A stretch of DNA of 21,786 nucleotides from positions 1 through 21,786 of the forward strand of contig DATFYM010000084.1 in the NCBI GenBank assembly GCA_035315065.1, read 5' to 3'. Position 1 is the first letter of the stretch; every line of letters starts with the position of its first letter. The stretch is from DATFYM01 sp035315065. Lineage in GTDB: Bacteria; Acidobacteriota; Terriglobia; UBA7540. This document shows positions 6,626 through 13,354 of this stretch, piece after piece. A program made the position numbers and the translations under genes. The notes beneath the pieces are model-generated. The model worked only from the letters and a program-made list of their open reading frames with translations, searched no databases and was not told the DNA's origin.

Positions 6626-7021
6626 TTAATGGCCGCCGGCCGTGCCTTCAGTGCCTGAGCCGCTCTCCCCGAAAACGAGGACTTGGTCAGAACCGGCGAA
6701 TCGAATCTCCTGAATGGAGCGTGATCCATCGGGGTTCTGAGTGTACACCACTCCGCTGCGGTCGTACGCTGCATCGCGCTTGACCAACTTGCCTTGGGCG
6801 GTAGCGATCACCTTCTTGCCTTGCATGAAAGTCACCGCCGAATCCGATGCTCCGGCTTCCCACGTCACCTTATAGCTCCCGGCATCAAATTTGGTGCTGC
6901 CCAACATCGCTGGAGACGAAAGGGTCATCTTCTGAGAATCCTTCGCATATAAAGACGAGCCTGCCACCAGCACGATTACGAGCGCCATCGCCAGTTTTCC
7001 CACGTGTTTTCTCACTGACAT
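6626..7021 (-). CDS. small secreted protein of unknown function
   Basis: A 131-residue protein with a clear Sec signal peptide: basic start MSVRKHVGK, hydrophobic core AMALVIVLVAGSS and an LYA cleavage site near residue 26. The mature part (about 105 residues) alternates polar and hydrophobic residues and contains FDAGSYKVTWEAG, FMQGKKVIATAQGKLV and a C-terminal IQEIRFAGSDQVLVFGE, as expected of a small beta-barrel or beta-sandwich. I recognise the pattern from short secreted proteins common in Acidobacteriota, but no function is known. The C-terminal tail is Gly/Ser/Thr-rich. GGAGAGGG lies 6 nt upstream of the ATG, a good ribosome-binding site. It appears monocistronic, with a candidate promoter about 105 bp upstream and the intrinsic terminator downstream. 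Confidence 0.8.
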   Translation of the reverse strand: MSVRKHVGKLAMALVIVLVAGSSLYAKDSQKMTLSSPAMLGSTKFDAGSYKVTWEAGASDSAVTFMQGKKVIATAQGKLVKRDAAYDRSGVVYTQNPDGSRSIQEIRFAGSDQVLVFGESGSGTEGTAGGH

Positions 7022-7126
7022 GTTTCACCCTCTCCTCTCTGGTTCAATACCGGGCCGTGAGCCTCCCGCTCGCTCCGGGCGGTCTCGACCGGCCGATATG
7101 ATTGGGGCGCGTAGGGCTCGCGAACT

Positions 7127-7154
7127 TTTATCTTTTTTACCGCTTGCATTTCAA
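7127..7154 (-). promoter_or_regulatory. candidate promoter of the secreted-protein gene
   Basis: Read on the minus strand, TTGAAA (7154-7149) is followed after 16 bp by GATAAA (7132-7127), giving four of six matches to the -10 consensus. This would leave a leader of about 100 nt before the ATG at 7021. The match is moderate. Confidence 0.4.
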
Positions 7155-7175
7155 GCCGAGCGACCCTACAATCAC

Positions 7176-7286
7176 GTGGGGTTAAATGAAAAGCGGCACC
7201 TCCGCACACGCGGATGGCCCTTCTCCTCGGGATCGTCGTCGCCCCGGCCGCCGAACCGTCAGCGGCGACAATCCATTTAACCCCGC
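7176..7286. other. 111-bp structured element closed by an 11-bp inverted repeat
   Basis: GGGGTTAAATG (7178-7188) is perfectly complementary to CATTTAACCCC (7274-7284); a G-U and a further G-C pair can extend it outward to 7176/7286. Inside are a TCCGC/GCGGA hairpin (7201-7214, ACAC loop) and a GTCGCC/GGCGAC pairing (7237-7242 with 7264-7269). No frame through it is a convincing gene. It could be a structured RNA or a small palindromic insertion; the family was not recognised. Confidence 0.5.
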
Positions 7287-7840
7287 TTGCTCTTCTTTAC
7301 GCCTCTTAGACGCGCGCTACGTGCTTCGAGTTAGCCTGCGCGTCAGTAATTCGTGTCAAGGTTTTGTAAATTCATCCCTTCTTAGTGACCCAGAATCCCA
7401 CACCGGCAGATACGTTTCGTTCCTAAGGATTGTTTCAACATTCTTTCCACGGCGCATCCTGTCGTACTCTAGACGCCGCCGCTCGATGATCCGTTCGCAC
7501 GTCGTGGTGCCACAATTAGTGCTTTCTGCTGGCCCAATGAGTAGACTGGCAATTATGGTGCCATTGCGAGCGCCTGGGCTTACTCCTGTGATTAGCTTAC
7601 TTTTAGCGCTTGCCCGCGCGGCGGATAACCCCGTAGGCTCCGTCCGTTTTTGGGAAGGCGGTGTCCGAAATCGGTCGCTGTTGCTCGAAAATTGACACTG
7701 GAAACTCGAAAGGGAGCCATAGCCACTGGGGGATGATCGCATCGTGTTGGTAGCTTCGGGCTGTGGCGACAGTGTCCCCACCGCCGCGTTTCGGCGCCCA
7801 GAGAGCGCCGTTACGGCGCTAATCGCAGATTGTCAATGCG
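7287..7840. other. gene-free stretch upstream of the glc promoter
   Basis: Open frames on both strands (plus to 7695, minus 7356-7781) overlap each other, have composition unlike neighbouring genes, and contain no family motif. The one regular structure is an AGCGCCG-TTA-CGGCGCT hairpin at 7804-7820, about 20 bp before the -35 box of the glc promoter, which could be an operator or a small terminator without a T-run. Confidence 0.5.
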
Positions 7841-7869
7841 TTGACCCGCCTCTCCCGCGTCGGTATACT
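7841..7869 (+). promoter_or_regulatory. sigma70-type promoter for glcDEF
   Basis: TTGACC (7841-7846) and TATACT (7864-7869) are separated by exactly 17 bp, five of six matches at each box. Transcription would start near 7876. The resulting leader of about 235 nt contains the three 73-bp repeats before glcD. Confidence 0.75.
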
Positions 7870-7901
7870 CAAACCTCGTGAAGCCGGGCTCGGCCCGGAC
7901 C

Positions 7902-8120
7902 TGCGGGAACGGGACGCTCCCGCCACAGCGGGCGAGACGCCCGCGCTACAAGTGGCGGTGGTCTTACGAAGTCTTGCGGGAGCGAGACGCTCCCGCCACA
8001 GCGGGCGAGACGCCCGCGCTGCAAATGGCGGTGATCTTACGAAGTCTTGCGGGAGCGAGACGCTCCCGCCACAGCGGGCGAGACGCCCGCGCTGCAAGTT
8101 CCGATGATCTTATGAAGCCT
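7902..8120 (+). repeat. 73-bp tandem repeat, three copies, each with two AGA-loop hairpins
   Basis: Units begin at 7902, 7975 and 8048 (period exactly 73). Each holds two perfect or near-perfect stems with an AGA loop: GCGGGAGCG-AGA-CGCTCCCGC (9-bp stem) and GCGGGCG-AGA-CGCCCGC (7-bp stem), followed by a spacer ending GATCTTACGAAG. Copies 2 and 3 are almost identical; copy 1 has a few changes. In the third copy the spacer reads GATCTTATGAAG, and that ATG is the glcD start codon. As 73 is not a multiple of three, the array is not a protein repeat even though one frame stays open through it. Confidence 0.93.
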
Positions 8121-9548
8121 GTTTCACTGGCCAAGAGCGCAATCCGAATCCTGGGTGCCGATGCGGTTCTCTGGCGTCCGGAGGACGTGATGCTCTACGA
8201 GTACGACGCCCTCTCCAGCCTTCGAGCGCCGGACGCCGTCGTTTTCCCTTCCACCACCGCGCACGTCGTCGAACTGGTGAAGCTGGCTGCGCGCGAAGGG
8301 GTACCCGTGGTGGCGCGCGGCGCCGGCACCGGGTTGAGCGGCGGCGCGGTCATCACCGAGGGCGGGATGGTGGTGTCCTTGGCGCGCATGAAGCGAATTC
8401 TGGAAATCGATTTCGAGAACCAGCGGGCGCGTGTCCAGCCGGGATTGGTGAACCTTGACCTTTCGCTGGCAGTCTCCGATGACGGCTATTATTTCGCGCC
8501 CGATCCCTCCAGCCAGAAAGCTTGCACCATCGGCGGCAACGTGGCAGAGAACTCCGGCGGCCCACACACGCTGGCCTATGGCGTTACCACGAACCATGTG
8601 CTGGGCCTGGAAGTGGTGCTGCCGGACGGTCGCGTGATTCACACCGGCGGCAAAGCGTGGGAGCACCCGGGCTACGATCTCACTGGTTTTCTGGTGGGCT
8701 CGGAAGGAACGTTGGGCATCGTTACGGAAGTGATCGTCCGGTTGTGCCGCAAGCCGGAAGCGGTGAAAACGCTGCTTGCCATCTATGATCGCATCGTCGA
8801 TGCGACGCGAACCGTGGCCGAGATTACCGCCGAGGGCATCACCCCGGCAGCGCTCGAAATGATGGATGGCTTCACCCTGCGTGCCATCGAGGAGGCCACG
8901 CACGCGGGTTACCCGATGGATTCGGCGGCGGTCTTGCTGATCGAGATTGAAGGCTTGCGTGAGGGCGTGGAAGATCAGGCAGACCAGATCGAAGCGGTAT
9001 GCCGCCGGAACGCCGCCCGCGACGTGCGCCGTGCCAAGACTGCCGAGGAGCGTGATCTGCTCTGGCGCGGGCGCAAGAACGCCTTCGGGGCCATGGGCCG
9101 CATCAGCCCTAGCTTTTACGTTCAGGACGGTGTGATCCCGCGCACGCGTCTGCCGGAAATGCTGGAGTTTATCGGACAGGTATCCGACAAACACCAGCTT
9201 GTGGTGGGCAACATCTTCCATGCCGGCGACGGGAACCTCCATCCGCTAATCATGTTCGACAATCGCGACCGCGAGCAATCGCGGCGTGTAAAGGAGGCCG
9301 CCGCCGAGATCATCGCCCAGTGCGCGGCGATGGGCGGATCGATCACCGGTGAGCATGGCGTCGGCATCGAGAAAAATGAGTTGATGCCGCTGATTTTTTC
9401 GAGTGACGACTTGGAAATGATGCAGAAGCTGAAGAGCGCATTTAATCCTACCGGCATGTTTAATCCTGGCAAACTGCTGCCCAGCGGGAAGATGTGCGGG
9501 GAGCTGCGGATTCAGGTGAGCACCGTCGGCGCCGGCTCGCTGGCGTAG
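8112..9548 (+). CDS. glcD: glycolate oxidase subunit GlcD (FAD-linked oxidase)
   Basis: A 478-residue FAD-binding type 4 (VAO/PCMH fold) oxidoreductase, the catalytic subunit that oxidises glycolate (or D-lactate) to the 2-oxo acid. The FAD pyrophosphate loop VARGAGTGLSGG (residues 67-78) and the second FAD segment ACTIGGNVAENSGGPHTLAYG are intact. The C-terminal FAD-oxidase domain has the conserved HAGDGNLHP (370-378) and GEHGVGIEK (413-421) motifs. The length matches GlcD/LDH-D proteins. The ATG at 8112 is chosen because family members start about 10 residues before the IRILGADAVL region and everything upstream in frame is repeat. It is first in glcD-glcE-glcF, the order of the membrane-associated glycolate oxidase; electrons would pass through GlcF towards quinones. 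The last ~20 residues after KLLPSGKMCGE are atypical. There is no good Shine-Dalgarno, and the repeat hairpins end just upstream. Confidence 0.95.
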   Translation: MKPVSLAKSAIRILGADAVLWRPEDVMLYEYDALSSLRAPDAVVFPSTTAHVVELVKLAAREGVPVVARGAGTGLSGGAVITEGGMVVSLARMKRILEIDFENQRARVQPGLVNLDLSLAVSDDGYYFAPDPSSQKACTIGGNVAENSGGPHTLAYGVTTNHVLGLEVVLPDGRVIHTGGKAWEHPGYDLTGFLVGSEGTLGIVTEVIVRLCRKPEAVKTLLAIYDRIVDATRTVAEITAEGITPAALEMMDGFTLRAIEEATHAGYPMDSAAVLLIEIEGLREGVEDQADQIEAVCRRNAARDVRRAKTAEERDLLWRGRKNAFGAMGRISPSFYVQDGVIPRTRLPEMLEFIGQVSDKHQLVVGNIFHAGDGNLHPLIMFDNRDREQSRRVKEAAAEIIAQCAAMGGSITGEHGVGIEKNELMPLIFSSDDLEMMQKLKSAFNPTGMFNPGKLLPSGKMCGELRIQVSTVGAGSLA

Positions 9549-9569
9549 GCTTCGCTCTGCCAGAGATTG

Positions 9570-9705
9570 AGAAGGTGTGAAGAATTTAGCGCGGAGGCAC
9601 AGAGGCGCAGAGATGCAAAGAAGAGAAATGGAATCACCTGAACCGGCCGTTTATCTCCAGGCTTTTCCCCTTTTTCTCTGCACCTCTGCGTCTCTGTGTT
9701 GGAAA
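9570..9705. repeat. octad-repeat hairpin element between glcD and glcE
   Basis: The left arm is 8-bp periodic (GAGGCACA, GAGGCGCA, GAGATGCA words around 9592-9617) and the right arm carries the complement (TCTCTGCA, CCTCTGCG, TCTCTGTG around 9675-9698). It belongs to the same family as the two elements near 19.9 and 20.5 kb, sharing the outer GAAGGTGTGAA end. A GTG within its right arm gives an artificial upstream start for glcE. Confidence 0.8.
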
Positions 9706-9716
9706 GTCTTTCGCTC

Positions 9717-9720
9717 GAGG
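9717..9720 (+). promoter_or_regulatory. ribosome-binding site deciding the glcE start
   Basis: GAGG lies 5 nt before the GTG at 9726. This favours that start over the GTG at 9696, which lies inside the hairpin repeat, and over the GTG at 9738. Confidence 0.6.
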
Positions 9721-9725
9721 CTAGA

Positions 9726-11117
9726 GTGATCACCGCTGTGGAATCAAGTCGTTCTGAGCTCGCCGCTCTGGTCGGCGATGCGCGCGTCGTTTCGGACCCG
9801 ATGGCCTGCGCCGCCTTCGCCGTCGACGGTAAGGTTCCCACCTACGTTGTCTACCCGCCGTCCGCCGAGCAGGTGGCAGCGGTGTTGAGGCACTGCGCAG
9901 ACCGGGCGCTGGCGGTGATTCCTTGCCGCAACGGAACGAAGCTTGGCATTGGCAATCCGCCTGCTCGCTATGACGTGGCGCTCTCGCTCAAAGACTTGAA
10001 CCAAGTCTGGTATTACGAGCCCGCGGATCTCACCGTGAGTGTGGAGCCGGGAATGAAGCTGGCAGATTTCCAGCACTTCGTAGGCCGGCACAAGCTGTGG
10101 CTGCCACTCGATCCCCCCGGCGCCGAGCGCGCCAGCCTGGGTGGAATCCTGGCCGCCAACGCCAGCGGCCCTCTGCGCGTCGCGTACGGCGGGCCGCGCG
10201 ACATGGTGATTGGGATGAAGATCGCCACGACTGAAGGAAAGATCGTGAAGACGGGCGGTCGCGTGGTGAAGAATGTCGCCGGATATGACATGGGCAAGCT
10301 GCTGATCGGGTCGTATGGGACCTTGGGCGTGATTGTGGAGGCGAGCTTCAAGCTCTACCCGCTGCCGGCCGCCAGCGCCACGTTCGTCTTTGCCGTGGAT
10401 ACGCTCCATCGCGCGCGCGAGCTACGCCGCAGCATTCAGCGTTCACACTTGCAGCCGATGCGCCTGCTGTTGATTGATGCCGAGGCAGCGCGGCTACTCC
10501 GGAAGGACCCGACGGGCCAGCCCGACCAGATTGGGTCCGCCGCTTCGCTTCTTCCCGCCACTCGCGGTGGGGCGGAGGTCTGGTTCGAAGCGGCCGGGTC
10601 GCCGCGCTTGCTCGAACGCAACGAGCGCGACGCCCGAGAGTTGGCGCGCGCCGTCGAGGCGCCGATCGAGGGCGTGGATGCCTCGGTGGCAGAATCCGCT
10701 TGGTCGCGTCTCGCTGGATTCCACACTTGGCTCGCCGAGGATGATCCTAGCCTTGTTGTCCTGAAGGTGACGATGCCGATCGCAGCGCTGGAAGACTTTC
10801 TGGGCCGCGCCCGCCAGGAAGCGGATCGTGAATCGTTGCGGCTGGCCATCTTTGCTCAACCGGGGGTTGGAATTGCTCTTCTCTGCTTGCTAGAAGTGAA
10901 GCAAGGGGACGCCTTGCGGGGCCTTATCGACCGCGTTCGCAAGCTGGCCGCGGAGATTGGAGGCGCGCTGGTGGTCGAGCGCTGCTCTACCCAACTCAAG
11001 AGCGCCATCGACGTGTGGGGTCCGGTGGGCGATGACTTTGAAATGATGCGCAAGGTGAAGTTGGCGTGGGACCCGAAAGGGATTCTCTCGCCGGGGCGGT
11101 TTGTGAGCCGGATCTAG
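9726..11117 (+). CDS. glcE: glycolate oxidase subunit GlcE (FAD-binding)
   Basis: A 463-residue FAD-binding type 4 protein, the second flavin subunit of glycolate oxidase. PCRNGTKLGIGNPP is the FAD pyrophosphate loop; ASLGGILAANASGPLRVAYGGPRDMVIGM and GRVVKNVAGYDMGKLLIGSYGTLGVI are the typical GlcE segments and distinguish it from GlcD. The C-terminus VKLAWDPKGILSPGRFV is the short FAD-oxidase terminal motif. It is longer than E. coli GlcE (about 350 residues), with extra sequence in the middle (after KLYPLP), as often in non-enteric bacteria. It lies between glcD and glcF on the same strand; both gaps are filled by repeat hairpins (about 180 and 130 bp), unusually large for an operon. The stop codon is followed within 10 bp by heptad repeats. 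Confidence 0.9.
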   Translation: MITAVESSRSELAALVGDARVVSDPMACAAFAVDGKVPTYVVYPPSAEQVAAVLRHCADRALAVIPCRNGTKLGIGNPPARYDVALSLKDLNQVWYYEPADLTVSVEPGMKLADFQHFVGRHKLWLPLDPPGAERASLGGILAANASGPLRVAYGGPRDMVIGMKIATTEGKIVKTGGRVVKNVAGYDMGKLLIGSYGTLGVIVEASFKLYPLPAASATFVFAVDTLHRARELRRSIQRSHLQPMRLLLIDAEAARLLRKDPTGQPDQIGSAASLLPATRGGAEVWFEAAGSPRLLERNERDARELARAVEAPIEGVDASVAESAWSRLAGFHTWLAEDDPSLVVLKVTMPIAALEDFLGRARQEADRESLRLAIFAQPGVGIALLCLLEVKQGDALRGLIDRVRKLAAEIGGALVVERCSTQLKSAIDVWGPVGDDFEMMRKVKLAWDPKGILSPGRFVSRI

Positions 11118-11124
11118 CTAGTCG

Positions 11125-11219
11125 GCTATCAGCAATCAGTGATCAGCTATCAGCCGTCAGCTATCAGCCATCAGCGCGTCAGCTTTTCTTTGCTGAGAGC
11201 TGACGGCTGAAAGCTGAGA
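11125..11219. repeat. heptad-repeat hairpin between glcE and glcF (GCNNTCA family)
   Basis: The left arm is seven consecutive 7-bp words of pattern G(C/T)NNTCA at exact spacing (11125-11173). The right arm is four words of pattern GCTGANN (11192-11219). The arms are complementary as TCAGC/GCTGA, allowing many alternative registers. It is the same word family as the element at 5607-5690. Confidence 0.9.
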
Positions 11220-11248
11220 GCTCGCTGAAAGACAGCAGGTTTGAGTCG

Positions 11249-12622
11249 ATGAATAACAGTTCGACTGTCGCGTTTCCATCGGAGAAGGAGGCTGCGTCGA
11301 TTTGCAGCAACTACGGTCCAGGCGAAGCTCCGCGTTGGGAGGTGTACTCGCGCTGTATTCACTGCGGCCTCTGCCTGAACAGTTGCCCGACGTACCGTGA
11401 GTTGGGGCTGGAAATGGATTCGCCGCGCGGGCGCATCTACCAGATGATTCAGGTGGAGAGCGGGCGTTTGCCGCTGACGGAGAGTTTCGTCAAGCACATC
11501 GACTTGTGTCTCGATTGCCGAGCCTGCGAGACGGCCTGCCCTTCGGGCGTCGAATACGGCCGACTGGTGGAAACGGCGCGGGGGCAGATCGATCGCTACG
11601 GCAAGCGCCCGCTCATGCAACGGCTGTTTCGCAACGCCTTCCTCTACGCGTTGTTGCCCCATCGTAGCCGGCTCGAACTGGTGGGCAGGCTGCTTCGCTT
11701 CTATCAAAACTCTGGGGCGGAGAAGTTGGTGCTTGGTTCCGGCTTTCTCCACCTGTTTCCCGGACGCCTCGCGGAGGTTGCGCGACTGGCCCCGCGAATG
11801 GAGAAGCCGTTCTTTACCGAGCGGCTTGGCACCGTGATCCCCTCCGTGGGTGAGCGCCGCCATCGCGTGGCATTTTTCGCCGGTTGCATCGCCAACCTCG
11901 CCTTTGCGCGCTTGAATGACGCCACGGTGCGAGTGCTGGCGCGCAACGGCTGCGAAGTCGTGATCCCGGCGGCGCAGGGTTGTTGCGGCGCGCTTCACGT
12001 TCATGCCGGCGCTCGCGACGCGGCGCGTGATCTTGCGAAGCGGAACATTGAGACTTTCATGGTGGCGCAGCCCAACGGTTTCGACGCCATCATCACCAAC
12101 GCCGCGGGTTGCGGGTCCGTTTTGAAGGAGTATCCGCTGCTCTTCGAAGAAGTGGACCGAGAGTGGCACGAGCGTGCCGTCGCGTTCCAGCGGAAGATGC
12201 AGGACGTGACGGAGTTTTTGGCCTCGATCGATCTTAACCGCGACTTGGCGCCCGTAAAGGCGCGTGCCACCTACCAGGACCCGTGCCATCTGGGCCACGC
12301 ACAGCGCATTCGCACGGCGCCGCGACGGTTGCTAGCGGCGGTCCCGGGACTGGAATTTGTCGAGTTGAAGGAGACTGAGGTGTGCTGCGGCAGCGCCGGA
12401 ATATATAATGTCGTTCACAACGAGATGGCGGAGCGGCTGCTTGCGGCGAAAATGCGACGCATCGATGAGACGGGAGCGGACTTGATCTTGACCGCGAACC
12501 CCGGCTGCCTGCTTCAGCTTCGGGCCGGCGTCGCGCGGTCAGGAAACGGCAAGCGGCGGCGCGTGATGCACGTGGTTGAGCTCTTGGATGAGGCGTATCA
12601 GGGGGTAGGGAACAGGGGATAG
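11249..12622 (+). CDS. glcF: glycolate oxidase iron-sulfur subunit GlcF
   Basis: A 457-residue electron-transfer subunit. Two [4Fe-4S] ferredoxin-type motifs are complete: C36-x2-C39-x2-C42-x3-C46-P and C87-x2-C90-x2-C93-x3-C97-P. Two CCG (heterodisulfide-reductase-like) domains follow, with C245-C246-G and C379-C380-G, plus the associated single cysteines in GCGSVLKEYP, DPCHLGHAQ and NPGCLLQL. It would pass electrons from GlcD/GlcE flavins to the membrane quinone pool. Size and domain order match GlcF. An oddity: after HVVELLDEAYQ the reading frame enters a heptad-repeat tract, so the final residues GVGNRG and the TAG stop are repeat-derived. No strong Shine-Dalgarno is visible, as the region upstream is the right flank of the previous hairpin. 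Confidence 0.95.
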   Translation: MNNSSTVAFPSEKEAASICSNYGPGEAPRWEVYSRCIHCGLCLNSCPTYRELGLEMDSPRGRIYQMIQVESGRLPLTESFVKHIDLCLDCRACETACPSGVEYGRLVETARGQIDRYGKRPLMQRLFRNAFLYALLPHRSRLELVGRLLRFYQNSGAEKLVLGSGFLHLFPGRLAEVARLAPRMEKPFFTERLGTVIPSVGERRHRVAFFAGCIANLAFARLNDATVRVLARNGCEVVIPAAQGCCGALHVHAGARDAARDLAKRNIETFMVAQPNGFDAIITNAAGCGSVLKEYPLLFEEVDREWHERAVAFQRKMQDVTEFLASIDLNRDLAPVKARATYQDPCHLGHAQRIRTAPRRLLAAVPGLEFVELKETEVCCGSAGIYNVVHNEMAERLLAAKMRRIDETGADLILTANPGCLLQLRAGVARSGNGKRRRVMHVVELLDEAYQGVGNRG

Positions 12623-12670
12623 GTTACAGGTTACAGGGAACAGGGAACAGAGAAGGCAGAAGGCGGAAGG
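12606..12670. repeat. heptad tract at the glcF 3' end (CAGGGAA/CAGGTTA words)
   Basis: Nine 7-bp words in register (TAGGGAA, CAGGGGA, TAGGTTA, CAGGTTA, then CAGGGAA twice, CAGAGAA, GGCAGAA, GGCGGAA) end in GG at about 12670. Unlike the other tracts it has no obvious complementary arm nearby. It overlaps the end of glcF and lies just ahead of the Shine-Dalgarno of the next gene. Confidence 0.85.
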
Positions 12671-12682
12671 CCCTGAGAGGCC

Positions 12683-12689
12683 AAGGAGG
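12683..12689 (+). promoter_or_regulatory. ribosome-binding site of the MGMT-like gene
   Basis: AAGGAGG, a full Shine-Dalgarno, lies 8 nt before the GTG at 12698 and selects this start over the in-frame ATG seven codons in. Confidence 0.8.
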
Positions 12690-12697
12690 CTGGGTAG

Positions 12698-13243
12698 GTG
12701 AAAAAGCCATGCGAGATGAAACCCAAAACATCGAAGTTCTCCTCGCGCACCAGTTGGCGCGAAAAGCTCGAGAAAGAGTGCGGGCCGAAAGTCGTCGATG
12801 TGCCTCCGTCAATGGAGCGGCAGCTTGGTAGCGGAAAGATGGTGATTCCGCGGCCGCTGGACGTGGATGCGTTGATTCGCACCGTTCCGCGCGGAAGACT
12901 GGTGACTGTGAATCAGATTCGTGGACGGCTGGCGGCGGAGTATGCGGCTGACGTCACTTGTCCGCTCACCACGGGCATCTTCATACGGATTGCTTCCGAG
13001 GCGGCCGAAGAAGACCGGCGGGCAGGGAAGAGCCAGGTGACGCCGTATTGGCGCGTGCTCCGTGAAGGTGGGCGTCTGAATGAGAAGTTTCCCGGCGGCG
13101 TCGAGGCTCAGGCGGCAAAGCTCGGGCTCGAAGGTCACGTGATCGAGGAAGGGAAGAGTGTCGCCCGGGTGAAAGACTTCGAGCACCGATTGGTCAAGTG
13201 GGGGACTCAGAAGACAGAAGTCAGAAGACGGAAGTCAGAATGA
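12698..13243 (+). CDS. MGMT/alkyltransferase-like protein lacking the acceptor Cys
   Basis: A 181-residue protein resembling proteins annotated as 'MGMT family'. KMVIPRPLDVDALIRTVPRGRLVTVNQIRGRLA resembles the winged-helix start of the O6-alkylguanine transferase C-terminal domain, and TPYWRVLREGGRLNEKFPGG (115-134) sits where the PCHRV active-site motif would be. Cysteine and histidine of PCHR are replaced by Tyr117 and Trp118, so it cannot be a suicide methyltransferase; it is more like ATL proteins (PWHR), which bind damaged bases, or a DNA-binding protein of unknown role. ADVTCPLTTGIFIRIASEAAEEDRRAGK is a strongly conserved-looking central segment. The natural protein probably ends near VKDFEHRLVKW; the last ~12 residues (TQKTEVRRRKSE) are encoded by heptad repeat. 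It lies between glcF and acs on the same strand. Confidence 0.75.
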   Translation: MKKPCEMKPKTSKFSSRTSWREKLEKECGPKVVDVPPSMERQLGSGKMVIPRPLDVDALIRTVPRGRLVTVNQIRGRLAAEYAADVTCPLTTGIFIRIASEAAEEDRRAGKSQVTPYWRVLREGGRLNEKFPGGVEAQAAKLGLEGHVIEEGKSVARVKDFEHRLVKWGTQKTEVRRRKSE

Positions 13244-13322
13244 AGACGATTCGGCGTCGCGAGGTATCAACAACGCTGGTTCCCTGCGGCCCTCATTCCG
13301 ACTTCTGTCTTCTGACTTCTTC
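13208..13322. repeat. heptad-repeat hairpin between MGMT-like gene and acs (CAGAAGN family)
   Basis: The left arm is five words of CAGAAGN type at 7-bp spacing (13208-13242). The right arm is TCTGACT/TCTGTCT words (about 13294-13322). The arms pair over about 29 bp with two or three mismatches. The left arm is translated as the tail of the upstream protein. The right arm ends 19 bp before the acs Shine-Dalgarno. Confidence 0.88.
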
Positions 13323-13354
13323 ATCGTTCCTGCCCCTATCAAGGAGAGAAGATC

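Noticed and set aside
7356..7781. 141-codon minus-strand frame before the glc promoter
   Set aside because: Overlaps an opposite frame of similar length, has no recognisable domain or ribosome-binding site.
7878..8111. 78-residue N-terminal extension of GlcD
   Set aside because: Translation of the 73-bp array (RDAPATAGETPAL repeats); the true start is the ATG in the third unit.
7902..8120. CRISPR array
   Set aside because: The whole 73-bp unit repeats, including the 'spacer' part; no cas genes and no unique spacers.
9696..9725. Upstream GTG start of glcE
   Set aside because: Falls in the right arm of the octad hairpin; the GTG at 9726 has a GAGG at the right distance.
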